Shown here one piece after another: positions 1-12,484 of a stretch of 64,000 nt of DNA (within the stretch, counting starts at the first letter, position 1; the number at the start of each line of letters is the position of its first letter). Origin of the DNA: Epiperipatus broadwayi (lineage: Eukaryota; Onychophora; Udeonychophora; Euonychophora; Peripatidae); NCBI GenBank assembly GCA_028023455.1, contig JAQFVV010000556.1, positions 310,001-374,000 of the forward strand, given 5' to 3'. Made by a program: the position numbers and the translations under genes. A model generated the notes under the pieces. That model was not told the origin of the DNA, did no database searches, and saw only the letters and a list, made by a program, of their open reading frames with translations.

Positions 1-1061
1 TTTTCATTGTGAACTCAAAGATATTTGTAACAGTCACAGAAAATAGGGGTTAGCAGAGGTGATTGCATTTGCACTTATCAACTCTAAGTTACTACAAACT
101 TTAAAATTAAATATCAATTAAATATAAAAGCATTGAGCATGAGATCACTCAGATCAGCTCAGCTAACCATATTAAGTATAAGTATGTTAATTACAAGTTC
201 ACCAGCATTATCCAAAAGTTATATTCATTCAAATGATCATCATGAATGATTAACAATAAAAGTAAATCAACAGTCAATCTGGTGACTGGATTTAAAATGG
301 ATCTACTATAAACCATACTAATTTTTAACTCTTGCCAGCTTGGGGCAGATTATTTAAACATTAATTTGGATTCATAAACTTAGATACTAATCTATCAGAA
401 TATATAACAATAAAAGCAATAATGCTATTAAAACATGCTGATCATCATCAGTGCTCTGGTCACTTAGTACCATTAATATACTGGCCAACGATAAAGTTAA
501 TTTCTAAATGATGAATACTAAACTAAATAAAATATAGTACATGGACTCTAAAGGATATTTCCTTTGCACCAATCCAGGATCATCATCAACTGGACAAACA
601 TAAATACTAAATATAATCTTTTTTTATATAACAGAACATTATGCATGAATCTGGCTCAGAGAACACAAACTCTATTGAACAAGAAATATAATACCATATT
701 AATTTGAGGATTAACTCATTGGAATAATTTTCATAATGAACTATTAGTTTATTAATAGCAATAAAAAATAAAATTAAGGTTCTACAGAATACGGCTATAC
801 ATATATAAATTAAGCCTTCTGATTTTGATCAATGTACAAAAAAATAAGCTATCACATTGTGATTTGCATATATGTTCTAATAGGTTTACATAAAACACAT
901 ATATCAGTGCACAAACATGTGGTATAATAGAAAATGAACATTTGAATTGTCATATAACAAAAAAAAATTTTATACATTTGAATCTACCTGATACACATTG
1001 ATTATAAATTTAAGAACATGTCTCAATTGTCATAACTGCTATGTTCTCCAGGCACCATATT
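1..1061. other. AT-rich DNA, no gene seen
   Basis: I see no coding frame, RNA gene or recognisable element here. The stretch is AT-rich with short A and T runs. It precedes one arm of a dispersed inverted duplication that begins near 1062. Confidence 0.6.
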
Positions 1062-1700
1062 GAATTTTTTTTAAACTGGTCTGAGACACAATTTTCACAA
1101 TAACTTCAGTTTTAATAATGTTAGAGCAAAAAACTTTACATTGATAGAAACTAGAACAAGTAAGATAACAATAAGGCTAAGACAAATAGTGATTACCATT
1201 TAAATAATAAGGAAAAAAGATTTCAACATCCAACATAATTATTGTTTTATTGTTTGTTCATAATTTCTAATTCATAATTAACTAAGTTTAAATTACATCA
1301 TCAGTGATAATTTCTTTGTATGCCTCACTCACAAAATTATCTTTCAAACCATATATAATATGTCTTTACCTGAGATACTCCATAGCTTCAGAATCTCCAA
1401 AAGTATTCGCATAAGAATTCTTCATTTTTATCTTGTATCCCAAAAGTTACCAAAACTCAAAGGCATCTATAAGAAAAAGATTCATCCTAATAAAAGATAT
1501 AAAACAAATCTATTCCAGAAGATAGATATGCATTTGTCATCATAGCAATTGGCTTCTTGTCTATCTAAAACTAAAAATTGTAGGCTACTCTCTGTATCAC
1601 TGATAAAATTAGTTTCATCTTTTCATTTTTTTGTGTACATCAGTGATGTTTATATTCTTTATGCACACCAGTGATGTTTATATTATTTATGCATACCAGT
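1062..1700 (+). repeat. Left arm of a dispersed inverted duplication (partner 58592-59212)
   Basis: The reverse complement of this segment matches 58592-59212 over most of its length with scattered substitutions and small indels. Landmarks shared by both copies are the repeated CAGTGATGTTTATATT-type motif near 1640-1700 (inverted at 58600-58640) and the block around 1360-1480 (inverted at 58790-58905). On the minus strand it contains an exon-like stretch: a T-rich tract ending in TATAG near 1459, then roughly 110 bases ending CTCAG followed by a GTAAAG donor-like site at about 1366-1371. Stops in all frames make coding doubtful. It may be an old interspersed repeat or a duplicated non-coding exon. 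Confidence 0.75.
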
Positions 1701-1801
1701 GATGCTATTTGCCTGAATATGCAATCTTTCTGTACATTTAATTATTAGTTTTGTAAATCATTACTTGTAAACACAAACATACCATATAAACATAATAAAT
1801 A

Positions 1802-2128
1802 ATAAATTATTAAATCTTTTGAGAATCATTATTTTTATAAAATAAGTGGATTAGAACACACCAAATTACTTTACATATGAATTCATATGGGCATAAATAA
1901 ATATAGAATTTATACACAGACACCAATACAAACACTAATTAATACAAATTAAATCATTTTTCAAATAAATTATTAAGCCTTTTGAGAAGCATTATTTTTA
2001 TAAAATAAGTGGAGTAGAACACAAAATTACTGTACATATAAATTCATATGAGCATAAATAAATATAGAATTTACATACACACACACCACTACAAACGCAA
2101 ATTAATAAAAAATCATTTTTTAAATTAA
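1802..2128. repeat. Tandem duplication, period about 164 bp
   Basis: Two adjacent units start at 1802 and 1966. Both begin with ATAAATTATTAA, share TTGAGAA.CATTATTTTTATA and AATTCATATG.GCATAAATA, and end with an AAATCATTTTT-like run. They differ by scattered substitutions, so the duplication is not recent. Confidence 0.85.
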
Positions 2129-3764
2129 AAAATTTTAAATATTCAAAAAATTAAAATTGTATACTTATGAGCCCAATATTCTGCAATTACATTTAGACTC
2201 AATGGAAGGCCTTGTTTGTGAATGATCAGCATATTTTTAATCTATTTTGTCAAACTCATGATGCTAATAAAAGTTTTCTGTCTGGATTGCTTCATGGAAA
2301 TTAGAAAATTGATCTAAAAAAATTAAATGTGCCTGTTAGGAAAAAAATTAAAAATCCAAATTTCATTGGATTTTTTTGTTAAAGACACCTTTAGAAAGCT
2401 ACATTAGAGATGTATCAAATGCCTGTATTTCTATTGACATCATGCTTATAGTTTTTACATCATTAAAAAGACATTTTGACCAATGAAATAAAATGCACAT
2501 GACCCCCACTTAGTAATCTGAAGCAGTTAAATCTATAAATGAAATTCATTTTTTATAATACATAACTAATGACTGATTAAACATATACATGTGTGCACAA
2601 ATTGACATTTATAACATTTCAATTTGTCAACATAATAAAATTATTTAAAAGATATTTTTCACAATTTATTCATTGTTGAAAATATATATAAAATCCATTC
2701 ATTCTTTTAATAGTTTTCTCTTTTTTAAATAAAAAATATTACATCTTTAACAGGTTATTTTTGATTAATTATAAATGTCTAAAAAAATTTCCAACAAGTT
2801 CCTTTGTTTTCCAATCTAAAAGTGCTTTTTGAATCTACTTTTTCTTTTATAAAATATAAAATCATTTGTGAATTAATTCATTTTAGACTTTAACTTAAGT
2901 AAAAATTATTTTACTTGTTTCACTTTTAAAATGTGATTTTTAGAGAAATTTAAATTAACTCACCAGATGCACTTTATATACATATGACACTGCACATTTA
3001 TCTGTAGTTCTCTTCATACAGGTAAAACAGCACATGTATAACTATTTCTTCATCACACTGATGGCTTTTCTTGGTAATCTGGTCCCTTTTAAACAGTAGA
3101 CTGGCTTATAATCATCATCAGGAAAGATATAATTCAGTAACTGATTGCATTTACTCTGCTTCATTTAATATAGGATTGGTTAGCATCAGGAAAGTTAGCT
3201 GGTTTTGTCACATTAGGGCAATGAAACATTGGAAATTGACCCATTTTTCCATGTGAATTCAAATTCCATCATAGTTAACTACAGAGAAGCTGCTGAACTT
3301 TCCCATCTTGCCTCAATTATATTTTCATAGTAGTTCTGTCATAATCTGTCCAACTTTTAGAACTCTTAAGAACTACGCAGAGCCACCCTCTAATCTTTTT
3401 TAACCTTTTTTATAGTCGGAATGTGGAGAAAAAATACATTAGTTAAAAATGTTTTTCCTATCTCGAGTGAAAAAAGTTAGTGAATCTTTTTAATTCATTT
3501 TAATCCTTTGAAAATTTGTAGAATTTTATCAAAATATGTTATACAAGCTTTACTTAAAAAAGATTTCTAAAATAGACAGTGGAATTTTATAATTATCAGT
3601 ATATCTATTTTAACATAAAAACATGCTTGTTTTAATTTCAAAATCAGAATTAATCAAACATTAATTAGACCTTTTTAAATGTTTAATTTATAATAAAAAA
3701 ATTTAAATTCAAAATAATTTAATCTTTACTGTTATTCCAATGGAGTGTAGAAAATATCTACTAA
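2129..3764. other. AT-rich DNA, no gene seen
   Basis: No supported coding frame, RNA gene or mobile element was recognised. The short open frames in this stretch look like chance frames in low-complexity sequence. Confidence 0.55.
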
Positions 3765-3912
3765 AAAGATACCAAAAATATGGATGCTGAACTGAGTTCA
3801 GATCTATACAAGTATATAGCTTTATAGTTAGCTGAAAAAGTAAAAGGTGGCTGCTGGAGGGTTGCATTAAAACCAGAGATCTAGGTGCAGTGCTCAGATC
3901 CAAGGCTTCTCA

Positions 3913-3942
3913 CTGATGAAAGTCACAAACTAGAAACTAGTC
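3913..3942 (+). ncRNA. Hammerhead-like ribozyme motif, unit 1 of the ~380-bp family
   Basis: CTGATGA (3913-3919) is followed by a possible stem II: AGT pairs with ACT across a CACAA loop, with an A-A mismatch at its base. Then come GAAA, a minimal stem III (A-U and C-G pairs around TA) and GTC at 3940-3942, the expected cleavage triplet. Stem I can form between CTTCTC upstream and GGGG downstream. The A-A mismatch where a G-C pair is normal in hammerheads suggests weak or lost activity. Confidence 0.6.
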
Positions 3943-4299
3943 AGGGGATATTGGATGAGTAGGCACTAGATACAGATTTTATGCACAAACCTTGCATCCC
4001 TTGACTACTCTGGCTTGTACTGAGTAGTACTACTGTATGGAGAATTTTGCCTCTGTGAAAAACAGTTTGTGTAAGCATTGATTGGTGATGGTGTGATGTT
4101 TGAGTTGCCCAATAGGATTATGGTGACTGTAATTATTAAAGAACCAAAGACATATGGATGCTGAACTAAGTTCAGATCTACACAGCTAAAGCTATTAAGC
4201 TTAGCTTGAAAACATTATTGTGTTTTCATTTTGGCCTCATAGATTTATTGTTAGCTAAAAAAGCAGATCTAGGTGCAGTCTCAGATCCAAGGATCCTCA

Positions 4300-4326
4300 T
4301 TGATAAAAGCAAGCTAGAAACTAGTC
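4300..4326 (+). ncRNA. Decayed hammerhead-like motif, unit 2 of the ~380-bp family
   Basis: This is the homologous position in unit 2. CTGATGA has become TTGATAA and three loop bases are missing, so stem II (AGC/GCT) has almost no loop. GAAAC and the TAGTC cleavage region are kept, and stem I is good here (TATCCTCA-type strand against TGGGGATA). It is a broken copy but helps define the family consensus. Confidence 0.5.
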
Positions 4327-4500
4327 TGGGGATATTGGATGAGTAGGCACTAGATAGGGATTGTAAGCATAAACCTTCATGCATCCATTGATTACTTTGA
4401 GTGGTGCTACTATATGGAGAGGTTTGTCTCTGTGAAAAATAGCTTGGGTATGCAAAAGAATGGTGATCATGTGAACCCTATATTTGTATAACAAATTTCC

Positions 4501-6249
4501 ACTATTTTGTCAATTAATAAATCAAATCAATTTAACATTGGAAACTAACTTTTACTCAGGTGTAATAATGTGGGACTTGTCCAATTTTGTCTGAAAATAT
4601 TTACATCTGATCAATAAGAATCTCATGAGTGCATAGTCTATCTCTTTCTATACAAAGAACATTTTTCTTTTGTTAATTTTTTTAATTCTTCTGATTATCA
4701 CTATAATATCCTTCTCCCTGTATCCTGTCTTCTCCAATCTTCTAGCATTCAATACTACAACAAAATTAGACTTGCAAGAGAAACTAGCTTTAAAAAGTGT
4801 TGCTCCTGAGGTAATGATTTCTGAGATTTATATATATATATTATAACAAAACCCATTACTTCTCACTAGACAGGCATACTCTATCAAATATGTATATATG
4901 ATGTATCAATATACGTCCCTATGTATTTTTATTTAAGTAAGTGGTTTTGACCCAAAATATTAATATTCCAAACTTATGGATTTATTCTCGCAACTGTAAT
5001 ATATCCCCAATGCATATTTATGGTCATCCGAAGGACACCAAGCACCAATCCTATACAAATATAAGAATTACGCGAAGTGGATATATTACCAACAAGACTA
5101 TTATTTATGTAACATGAGAGAGGTTTTGGCCTTCAGCTAGCTCAGTCTTAGTCAGGTGGTGGCACAGCTGGGAGTAGCTACGGATGGGATTAAGAGTTCT
5201 TTCTCTTTTTTTAACATAAAAAAATAATAACAACTAGATAAATGGATCTATAAATAAATAACTAATTCCACTCTACTTCTTTGTATATTTATTTAATATT
5301 ATAAAAAAATGTATTTATTACTCTGTCATTTTAAATCACACACATACGCCATTCATTCTATATAAATCTTTCATACGCAACTCAAGTAGTGAAAGTTGAT
5401 ACTACGAAAAAGTTTGTATCACATGACTTCCGACACTGATTATTATGTCTGCAATGGAACGAGGCTTTAAGGAAACCTTATTAATTAGTTCACAAGTCAC
5501 CTCCACTTATTATAGTAAGTAAAAACACACTAATTTCCTTTTCATAAAAAAAAATAAAATCATTAATTAAAGTTCTTTACCTGATTCTTTCTGGGAAGTA
5601 GTAAAAGCAGATTTATCTATCTATTACAGAGTTCCATTCCAAAGGTAAATTAGGCAATTAAAGGTAATGATTTGAGATCTTCATGTCTGTTGGCCAACGA
5701 GGTTCATTTGATTCCATGCTGGAATTGTGTTGTTTCGAGGCATCATGGTTTTATTAGTTGAGGCAGCTGCAGCAGGTTGGGATTAGGGGTTTGAAATTAA
5801 TGCGGCTTTCTTACCCCAACATTTCTTTTGAAATCGCCATTATATATCAGTTAAATATTAAAACCATTTAGGTGTTCACTGTTGTAGCTCTGCCAGAAAA
5901 AGATCCTATGCATTCTGGGTAGCTCGCTTTTATAGCCCCCTCCATTTGTTCTAGAAGCTTTTTTTTTATCTTACTTCTGATTTTCAATGTGGACTAACCA
6001 GATCTGTTAGACGTGTGAAAACTCATGTCATAGCTTCTATTGTAATATAACAGAAAATAGAATCTCATTCTGTCAGAAACCTCTAGTTTTTAAAGCATGA
6101 AACAAAATCTCGTTTCTCTCTTTTTACTACTTAATTCATTCATACATGCATTTGTCACACGCACATATATATCATTTAAAAATGACAGTCCCTCCCCCCG
6201 CGTTTATGTATTTGTAACCACCACCATGTAATAAACAAAATTAAATATT
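4501..6249. other. No gene recognised; slightly CpG-richer stretch at 5000-5950
   Basis: No long open frame, RNA gene or bounded repeat was found. Between about 5000 and 5950 the sequence is less AT-rich than its surroundings and contains scattered CpGs. It could be decayed mobile DNA or a regulatory stretch, and nothing in it decides between these. Confidence 0.4.
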
Positions 6250-6261
6250 ATATCATCATTA

Positions 6262-7062
6262 TCAACCATTATCAATCCACTGCAGGGTGAAGGTCTCTCC
6301 AAGTTTAATCCATCTTTTCTGATCTTTAGCTTCTCTTCTCCACATCACCCCTGCAAACTTTCTTACTTCATCCATCCACCTCACATGTGGTCTCTTTCTG
6401 GGTCTTTTACAATCTCTTGGAATCCAGTTTAAAATTTCAATTGTCCATCTATTATCATCTCTTCTAGCAATATGTCCAGCCCAACTCCACTTCAATCTTT
6501 TAATTTTTTCAATGAGATCAGTAACACCTGTTTGTTCTCTTACCCATACATTGAGTTTTCGATCTCTTCTTGTTACTCCCAACATGCATCTCTCCATACT
6601 TCTTTGAGTGGTCTGAAGTCTCTGTATTGCTCTTCTATTAAGTGCCCAAGTCTCAGATCCATAAGTAAGAACTGGTAAAACACATTTGTTAAAAACCTTC
6701 CTTTTCAAACACATAAGCATATTTCCTTTTAGTATCAAGTTATTTCTACCAAAAGCACTCCAATCAAGTTTAATTCTATGATTAATTTCTTCCATTATGT
6801 TTCCATCTGTATTAATAATCTGACCAAGGTATTTGTAACTGTTAACTTCTTCTAATTCATCATAATCAATCTTTATTTTCATATTTTGAGCAAATCGATT
6901 AAACATTACTTTAGTCTTTTTAACATTTATCTTTAGTCCTACTTTCCTACTTTCATCTGATAATTCTTCCAACATATCCTGCAGCTCTGAAGTATTATTT
7001 GCAAAAACAACTACATCATCTGCGAAATCTAAATGACTTAAATAATCTCCATTTACTTTCAC
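6262..7062 (-). pseudogene. RTE-like ORF, reverse transcriptase palm/thumb and C-terminus
   Basis: In frame with the previous part after the nonsense codon. It begins with [20 protein letters not shown], giving the FADD catalytic box, then [25 protein letters not shown], and the C-terminal [11 protein letters not shown] and RPHVRWMDE blocks typical of RTE/CR1-like C-termini. It ends just before the TGATGA-type tail. It is inactive as a unit because it lacks an intact upstream frame. Confidence 0.92.
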
Positions 7063-7074
7063 TCCTTTAGTTTC

Positions 7075-7917
7075 TCATTTTAATCCACAAAATACTTCTT
7101 GCAGCACTGCCATAAAAGGTTTTGGAGATATGGAGTCACCTTGTCTTACACCTTTCTCAATGTTGACTTTTCCAGTATCATTATGTAATGTAATTGTTGC
7201 TGTTGCATTTTTATAAATATTCTTCAAAATATGACAATATCCTGGATCTATACCTTGATGATCCAATGCTTTAATCACTGAAGAAATGTTTATAGAATCA
7301 AATCCCTTTTCATAATCTACAAATCCAAAACATAATGACAACTCATATTCATTTGTCCTTTCTATAACTTCTCTCAATACTTGAATATGATCTACTGTAC
7401 TAAAACCACTTTTAAATCCAGCTTGTTCTCTTGGTTGGTGAAAATCCAAGGTTCTCTGTAGACGAGTTGTAATTATCTTGGTAAAAATTTTATATAAAAC
7501 TGATAAAAGGCTGATAGGTCTGTAATTTCTAATATCTTCTTTATCACCTTTTTTAAATATTAATATTATTACTGCATTCTTCCAATCATCTGGTACATCT
7601 TTATCATTTAGACATTTGGTATATAACTTTGCTAAAAAATTTTCTATTTCTTCACCTGCTTCTTTTAATATATCAATTATAATTCCATCATTACCTGGAG
7701 CCTTTCCTTTCTTCATACATTTAATTGCATATCTCACTTCTTCATTTAAAATTCTGGGCAATTCGGAAGATGTAATAGATATAGGAGGTACTTGTTCTTT
7801 ATTACTATATAATTCTTGATAAAAATCTTCTACCAATTTCATGATGTCATCTCTCTTTTTAGTAACAATTCCCTCTTTTTTTCTTATTGCAGATATAAAT
7901 TTCCTTACCAATACCAA
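7075..7917 (-). pseudogene. RTE-like ORF, reverse transcriptase fingers and palm
   Basis: This frame continues the LINE polyprotein after the frameshift. It shows [28 protein letters not shown], motif A as FVDYEKGFDSI (copy 2 has KAFDSI) and [10 protein letters not shown]. It ends at a TGA where copy 2 has TGG (Trp) in the CGLKWETKG context. The following frame (7062-6262) is in register with it, so this is a simple nonsense change. The catalytic FADD box lies beyond the stop. Confidence 0.92.
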
Positions 7918-9220
7918 TATGTTGTTTTACATTCTTAAGACTTTTATTTTCTTCTACAGCTTTCCTTGATAGTTTACAGTTATACTTTCTTATATCATTT
8001 TCAAGTCTTTTCCGCACCATTTTACAAAATTCGAGATATTCAATTCTTTTTAATGCATCATTTTTGTATATCTTCATATTCCTTCTTGTCTTCATAAATT
8101 CTCTAGTCTCAGTAGAAATTTTATTGGTCAATTGCTTCTTTTTTCTACCAGCTATTTTTGTTGCAGTTTTTAAAAGTGTATCAGTTATTTTCATATTAAT
8201 TTCATTCAAATCTGAATCATGTTCAAAATCTACTAATATTTGAAACCGATTTGTAAGTTCTAATTTAAATTCATTAGAATGTTTCTGAAGATTAGGAATA
8301 TCAACTGTAAATATTGTTTTTCTTAATAATTTTTGTCTCTCTAGTTTCACATTAACACGTATCTTACACCTTACTAATCGATGATCACTTTCTGTGTTAA
8401 ATTTATTAAGAACATTACAATCTTGAAATATGTATTTCCTGTTAGTCAAAATATAATCCAATTCTGCTGTACCTTTATTTGGATGCTTCCATGTCCATTT
8501 CCTTTTAACATTTTTCTCAAAAAAAGAATTCATAATATAAAGTTTTTCTTTTTCTGCAAACTCCACAAGTCTATGTCCTCTCTCATTTCTATTACCATAA
8601 CCAAAATTATGTACAACACTTTCATCTTTCATTTGTTTACCAATTCTTGCATTAAAGTCTCCCATAACAATTTTAAAATGTTGTTTACTCTGATCAAAAG
8701 CCTTTTGTACATCCATATAAAAATCTTCTACTACTTCATCACTATGAGAACTTGTTGGGGCATAAACCTGAATTATCTGTATTTGGTATCTGCTATTAAG
8801 TTGTATAACTAATCTTTCCACTCTGTCCGATACACCATCAATCTCCACAATATTGTTCTTCCACTTTTTATTTATAATGAATCCTACTCCACTTGTATTT
8901 CCAATATTGGTGCCTTTATAATAGAGTATATGTCCACTTTTTAAATCAATTGTCTCTTCACCTTTTCTTCTAACTTCACAAAGTCCAATAATGTCCCATT
9001 TAATATAAGAGAGTTCTTCTTCTAATTCTTGCAATCTTCCTTCACTTGAAAGTGATCTGCAGTTGTAAGTACCTAAATAAAAAGTTGTCATCAAATGGCA
9101 GCCTTGGTCCGCAATCAGGGGATTCTTAGCACCCTCCACCTTCGGCCACCAACCGCTGCCTTGGTTGGTGACTTTACAGCCTCCTGGGAATAAGGGCCAT
9201 GCTTTATTTTTGTCTGTCAT
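7859..9220 (-). pseudogene. RTE-like ORF, endonuclease part (5' portion of the broken frame)
   Basis: The 453-codon frame starts at the [10 protein letters not shown] methionine that copy 2 also has. It holds an exonuclease-endonuclease-phosphatase fold: [22 protein letters not shown], an intact VMGDFNARIG with the catalytic Asp, and SDHRLVR. The linker to the reverse transcriptase follows. The frame leaves the family alignment after KNVKQHIGIG because of a one-base insertion, and it ends 15 residues later. Copy 2 at 43254 shows the unbroken form. The endonuclease nicks the target DNA in active relatives. Here the enzyme would be separated from its polymerase. Confidence 0.92.
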
Positions 9221-9541
9221 AATTGTATATATGTATTGGAAAAATATTTATCATTTACACAAACATTCATTCTGCCTTATCAGGAACTGAGAAGAAAGAC
9301 CATGGTATTTCTCGATCTTAAACTCAGAGGTAAAAAGCCAATAAACTCACCATGCTGGCTAATGCGTGTTGGTGAGCAGCCCATCCATGTTCGTATACTA
9401 TATGAATAATCACATAGTAATAACAGCTGCAACGACAAGAACGTATGGAGTGGACATTAGGAATTTGCCCTGCTCGGTTCCTTTAAGGCCTCCAAGAGGA
9501 ATCAAAGGGTCTTCTTTCAGTTAATAGCAAACTCCTTTCTA

Positions 9542-10429
9542 CGTTTATATATGTTTACCGATTAAATAATTTTATTTGTGACTGGGTTCGAACCCACTCT
9601 GTCACAATATATTGGAGAAAATAAGGTCCTTTCTCCTGAAACAGTGAAAGCTTATTCTCTTTATTAACATAATATCATCAACAATCAGACATTTTATCTG
9701 TGAAAATAAATCTCCAACCAAGTTGATAAAAGTTGGATTCATTGCATCCCAAACTAAGAAACATTCCCAATGATCTTCCCTCAAGGGACTCAATTATATC
9801 CCTGAAGCAAGAGTGCAAGTGAACACAATTCATACTGGCAGACTATCTGTCTACTAAGAAAACAAGTCTTTCTTTTTATTATCTGTAACTGATCTAAAAG
9901 TTACCAAAGAAACCAACACTTTCCTCTATTTTTATAAATAACAATATGAATGCTGGAGAAGATACGATATGTTACCTCATATCATTTTCTATTTTAAATC
10001 CTGTTTTCAGAAATTTCTATCTCTACTTTCCTTTCAGCTTTTTGGTTTCACTAAAGAAGGCACGAAATCACAAGATATGAAATAGCTTCAAAGTTGATCT
10101 CTGTTCTAGAGAATATATCTAGGGATACATGCTATTCCAAAATTTTTATTAGCACATCTGAGCCACTATAGTATTATAATAATATACAATTTATTAAGCC
10201 ATCTTACTAAGAAAATATACATTATAGACTAGCTTTAAGTCTCACTAGTTCCTTTTTTGAAAAAGCTTTCTTTCATCACCATTTTATAACTTTTAGATCT
10301 ATATCTGTGTCTCCACTTATCATCAAAGTCATTGAATACAACTCTAATTCTTTGCTCTATCTCCAAATATTAATTTTTGAAGAAGTGAAGATCCATATCT
10401 AAAGCAGTAACACTATTTAATAATTGATG
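9542..10429. other. No gene; isolated B-box-like palindrome at 9573-9602
   Basis: No supported coding frame. At 9573-9602 a GTGAC...GTCAC palindrome encloses GGGTTCGAACCC, a perfect match to the RNA polymerase III B box and tRNA T-arm core. No matching A box or tRNA 5' half is visible beside it. It may be the remnant of a tRNA-derived SINE. Confidence 0.35.
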
Positions 10430-11802
10430 ACACAAGGAAAGCCAAAAAGGTAATTCCTATTATTATTCAATTCAACATTGTGGCTGCTTTTGATTCCATT
10501 CCAATAATAAACTTCTAGAAATGCTTAGCCAACACAAAATCCCAATATCATTACTATATATACTGGTTAATCTGTTAATCAATAGAAATAGATATATTTC
10601 TCTATGGGAAAATTATCAGGATTCTCCTTTTAGTTATTTATTTTTCATAGCATATGCTAAGTAACTTTTACTTGAAATAGAAAAGAAATTGCCTGGTATA
10701 TACATACCCTTCATAAACCAATAAACCAGCCATATTTCATATATGGATGACTTAGAAATCTTTTCTTCTTTTAAAATCTCCCCTACTAACACCAAGCTCT
10801 TTTCTATAGAACTGAATGCTCAAGCTTTTTTTTAGCTTTTTTAAAAAGAGAAGACATTAGCATGTTGCATCTCTACTGGTAAACATATATCTTCTATTTA
10901 CAGTATTTTTCCTCTTAAATTTTTAGCATTTTCAATTCTTCTCTTGTATTCATAAAAGCACAAAATACTACTCTGGCTTCAATTGAAAAAGTCATAAACT
11001 GCCTCTCTGTCACTACATGATAAAATTTCCCTTATCAACAAATTAATATTCTCCAAAATCAATTATTATGCTTCAGTAATCAATTTCACCACATCATTTT
11101 AAAAAAGATAAACACTTATGTATCAGACTCATTTCAGGCAAAAAACAGTTGCCATAATATATATGTAAAAATATATATAAAAACAACAAAAATTAAATGG
11201 TCTCTTCTTATTTTGTGTCTCTACATTTTACTGTCAGAGAACAATCAATATATTGATCAAGCTCATTATTTCATTTCTTGATGTTCAATCATTTATTCCT
11301 GTAAATCCTATAGCTCTATCAGGAACAAATTCATACATATTTTATTCATTTTTACATCCAAAAAATATGACTAATTCTTACTCTATTCTTTAAAAAAATG
11401 GGTATTGAGAGATCCATAACTTAATAACTAACAATGACTCTAGGAAGTTTCTTATTATTTCCTTACCATTTCTAATAAAGTTTATTATACAGAAATTCAT
11501 GATCTGGTATTTGGAGCCTAAATACATGAATAAAAATCAACCTCAAAACCTCACCAATTAAAGCCTTCATAACAGAAAGATTAGTATCTGTAAATTTTGA
11601 TGCAATGTGCTCATTTTATATGAGGGAAAAGGAAACACTTGAACATTTTATTTATGAATGCACTTCCTTATGTACATATCAGCAACTTATAGCAGCTATT
11701 ACACAAACCCAATCTTCCATGTTAATAGCCCTTATTGAAAATAATCAAAGAGGACTGTTTTCCAATATAAGATTGACAATATTTATCCTATTTGTAATTT
11801 GA
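10430..11802 (+). pseudogene. Decayed non-LTR reverse transcriptase, same family as 33-38 kb
   Basis: Short in-frame pieces of a reverse transcriptase can be read on the plus strand. These are AAFDSIP (motif A, 10483-10503) and YMDDLEIFS (motif C, 10740-10766). At 11605-11802 a 65-codon frame contains CSFYMREKETLEHFIYEC, the Cys/His C-terminal motif seen in many non-LTR elements. Frameshifts and stops separate them. The YMDD (rather than FADD) box and the C-terminal motif match the elements at 33-38 kb better than the RTE-like LINE. Boundaries were not found. Confidence 0.7.
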
Positions 11803-12484
11803 TTCTTGAGATGTCTTTTATTTTTAATCTGACATCTCCAAAACTTAAATTCCTTTTTATTAATAAGTTGTGGCACATGGCAATAGAAATTAAAATCTAC
11901 TTTATTAGTATTTTTTTCCTAACTACTGTCCTCATTCAGTATTCACCTTCATTTTGTATATGAGCAAAAACTTTCTATGCATGTTTGGAAATACTTTGTG
12001 CTGTTTTTCCTTGATCTTTCATTATGTTGTTGTTACTAATTTTTGAAATGGTTAGTATATGTTCATTCGAAAGAAAAAGGAAATATTTTGTGCCATTTTT
12101 TTTATATATCCTTTCTTGTTTTATTGTTATTAATTACATTAAAAAAGATAAGTATCATGTGATTGACTAAAATGCATTAAAGTTTTGAAATTAATTACAG
12201 TCTTAAGTGGCAAATAACTATTTTTTTTAGAAATGTATAAAGCACATTGCCATTTACAACTAGAAACCTGCTATTTCATTCAAAGTGAAGAAACTTATAG
12301 AACTATACAGTATTTGTTATTGAAATATTCTGACAATATACTGTATTATTTATCTTTTCTCTCATTGTTATATGTATAAATTGTAATTACAGTATTGTAT
12401 TTATTTAATAGCTCTTTTTTTATTTGCTTATGTCTTTTTATGCTTATATATTAATAAGTTTCCATTATTATCTTTTGATTTTAG
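11803..12484. other. AT-rich DNA ending in a pyrimidine-rich tract
   Basis: No gene or repeat recognised. The last 35 bases before 12485 form a T-rich tract ending TTTTGATTTTAG, a plausible 3' splice site for the exon-like segment that follows. Confidence 0.5.

Larger units (their letters stand above)
3765..4500 (+). repeat. Two tandem units of a ~380-bp repeat with a hammerhead-like motif
   Basis: Unit 1 starts near 3782 and unit 2 near 4156, both at GGATGCTGAACT.AGTTCAG. They share the AGATCTAGGTGCAGT, CTAGAAACTAGTC and GGGGATATTGGATGAGTAG blocks, spaced about 380 bp apart. A further unit lies at 17437-17905. The shared blocks around the hammerhead-like core are better conserved than the rest. 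The tandem dimer, the ribozyme-like core and the lack of any coding frame fit an old retrozyme-type non-coding retroelement. An ordinary satellite fragment is the alternative. Confidence 0.75.
6250..9541 (-). mobile_element. RTE-like non-LTR retrotransposon, copy 1 (broken)
   Basis: This is a nearly full-length copy of the same LINE as at 42962-46259, in the opposite orientation. The 5' leader (9221-9541) matches 42968-43283, and the 3' end reads into a TGATGA-type tail at 6250-6262. The coding region has the order apurinic-like endonuclease, reverse transcriptase, then a C-terminal region with LTYGSETW and [11 protein letters not shown]. It is interrupted twice: a one-base insertion near 7905 (an AA where copy 2 has a single A) and a TGG-to-TGA change at 7075-7077. 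No clear target duplication was found. The element copies itself by target-primed reverse transcription when intact. Confidence 0.93.

Noticed and set aside
6229-9570. ATTAAATA near both ends of LINE copy 1 as its target duplication
   Set aside because: The right copy lies about 20 bp beyond the end of the homology with copy 2, and the motif is common in this AT-rich DNA.
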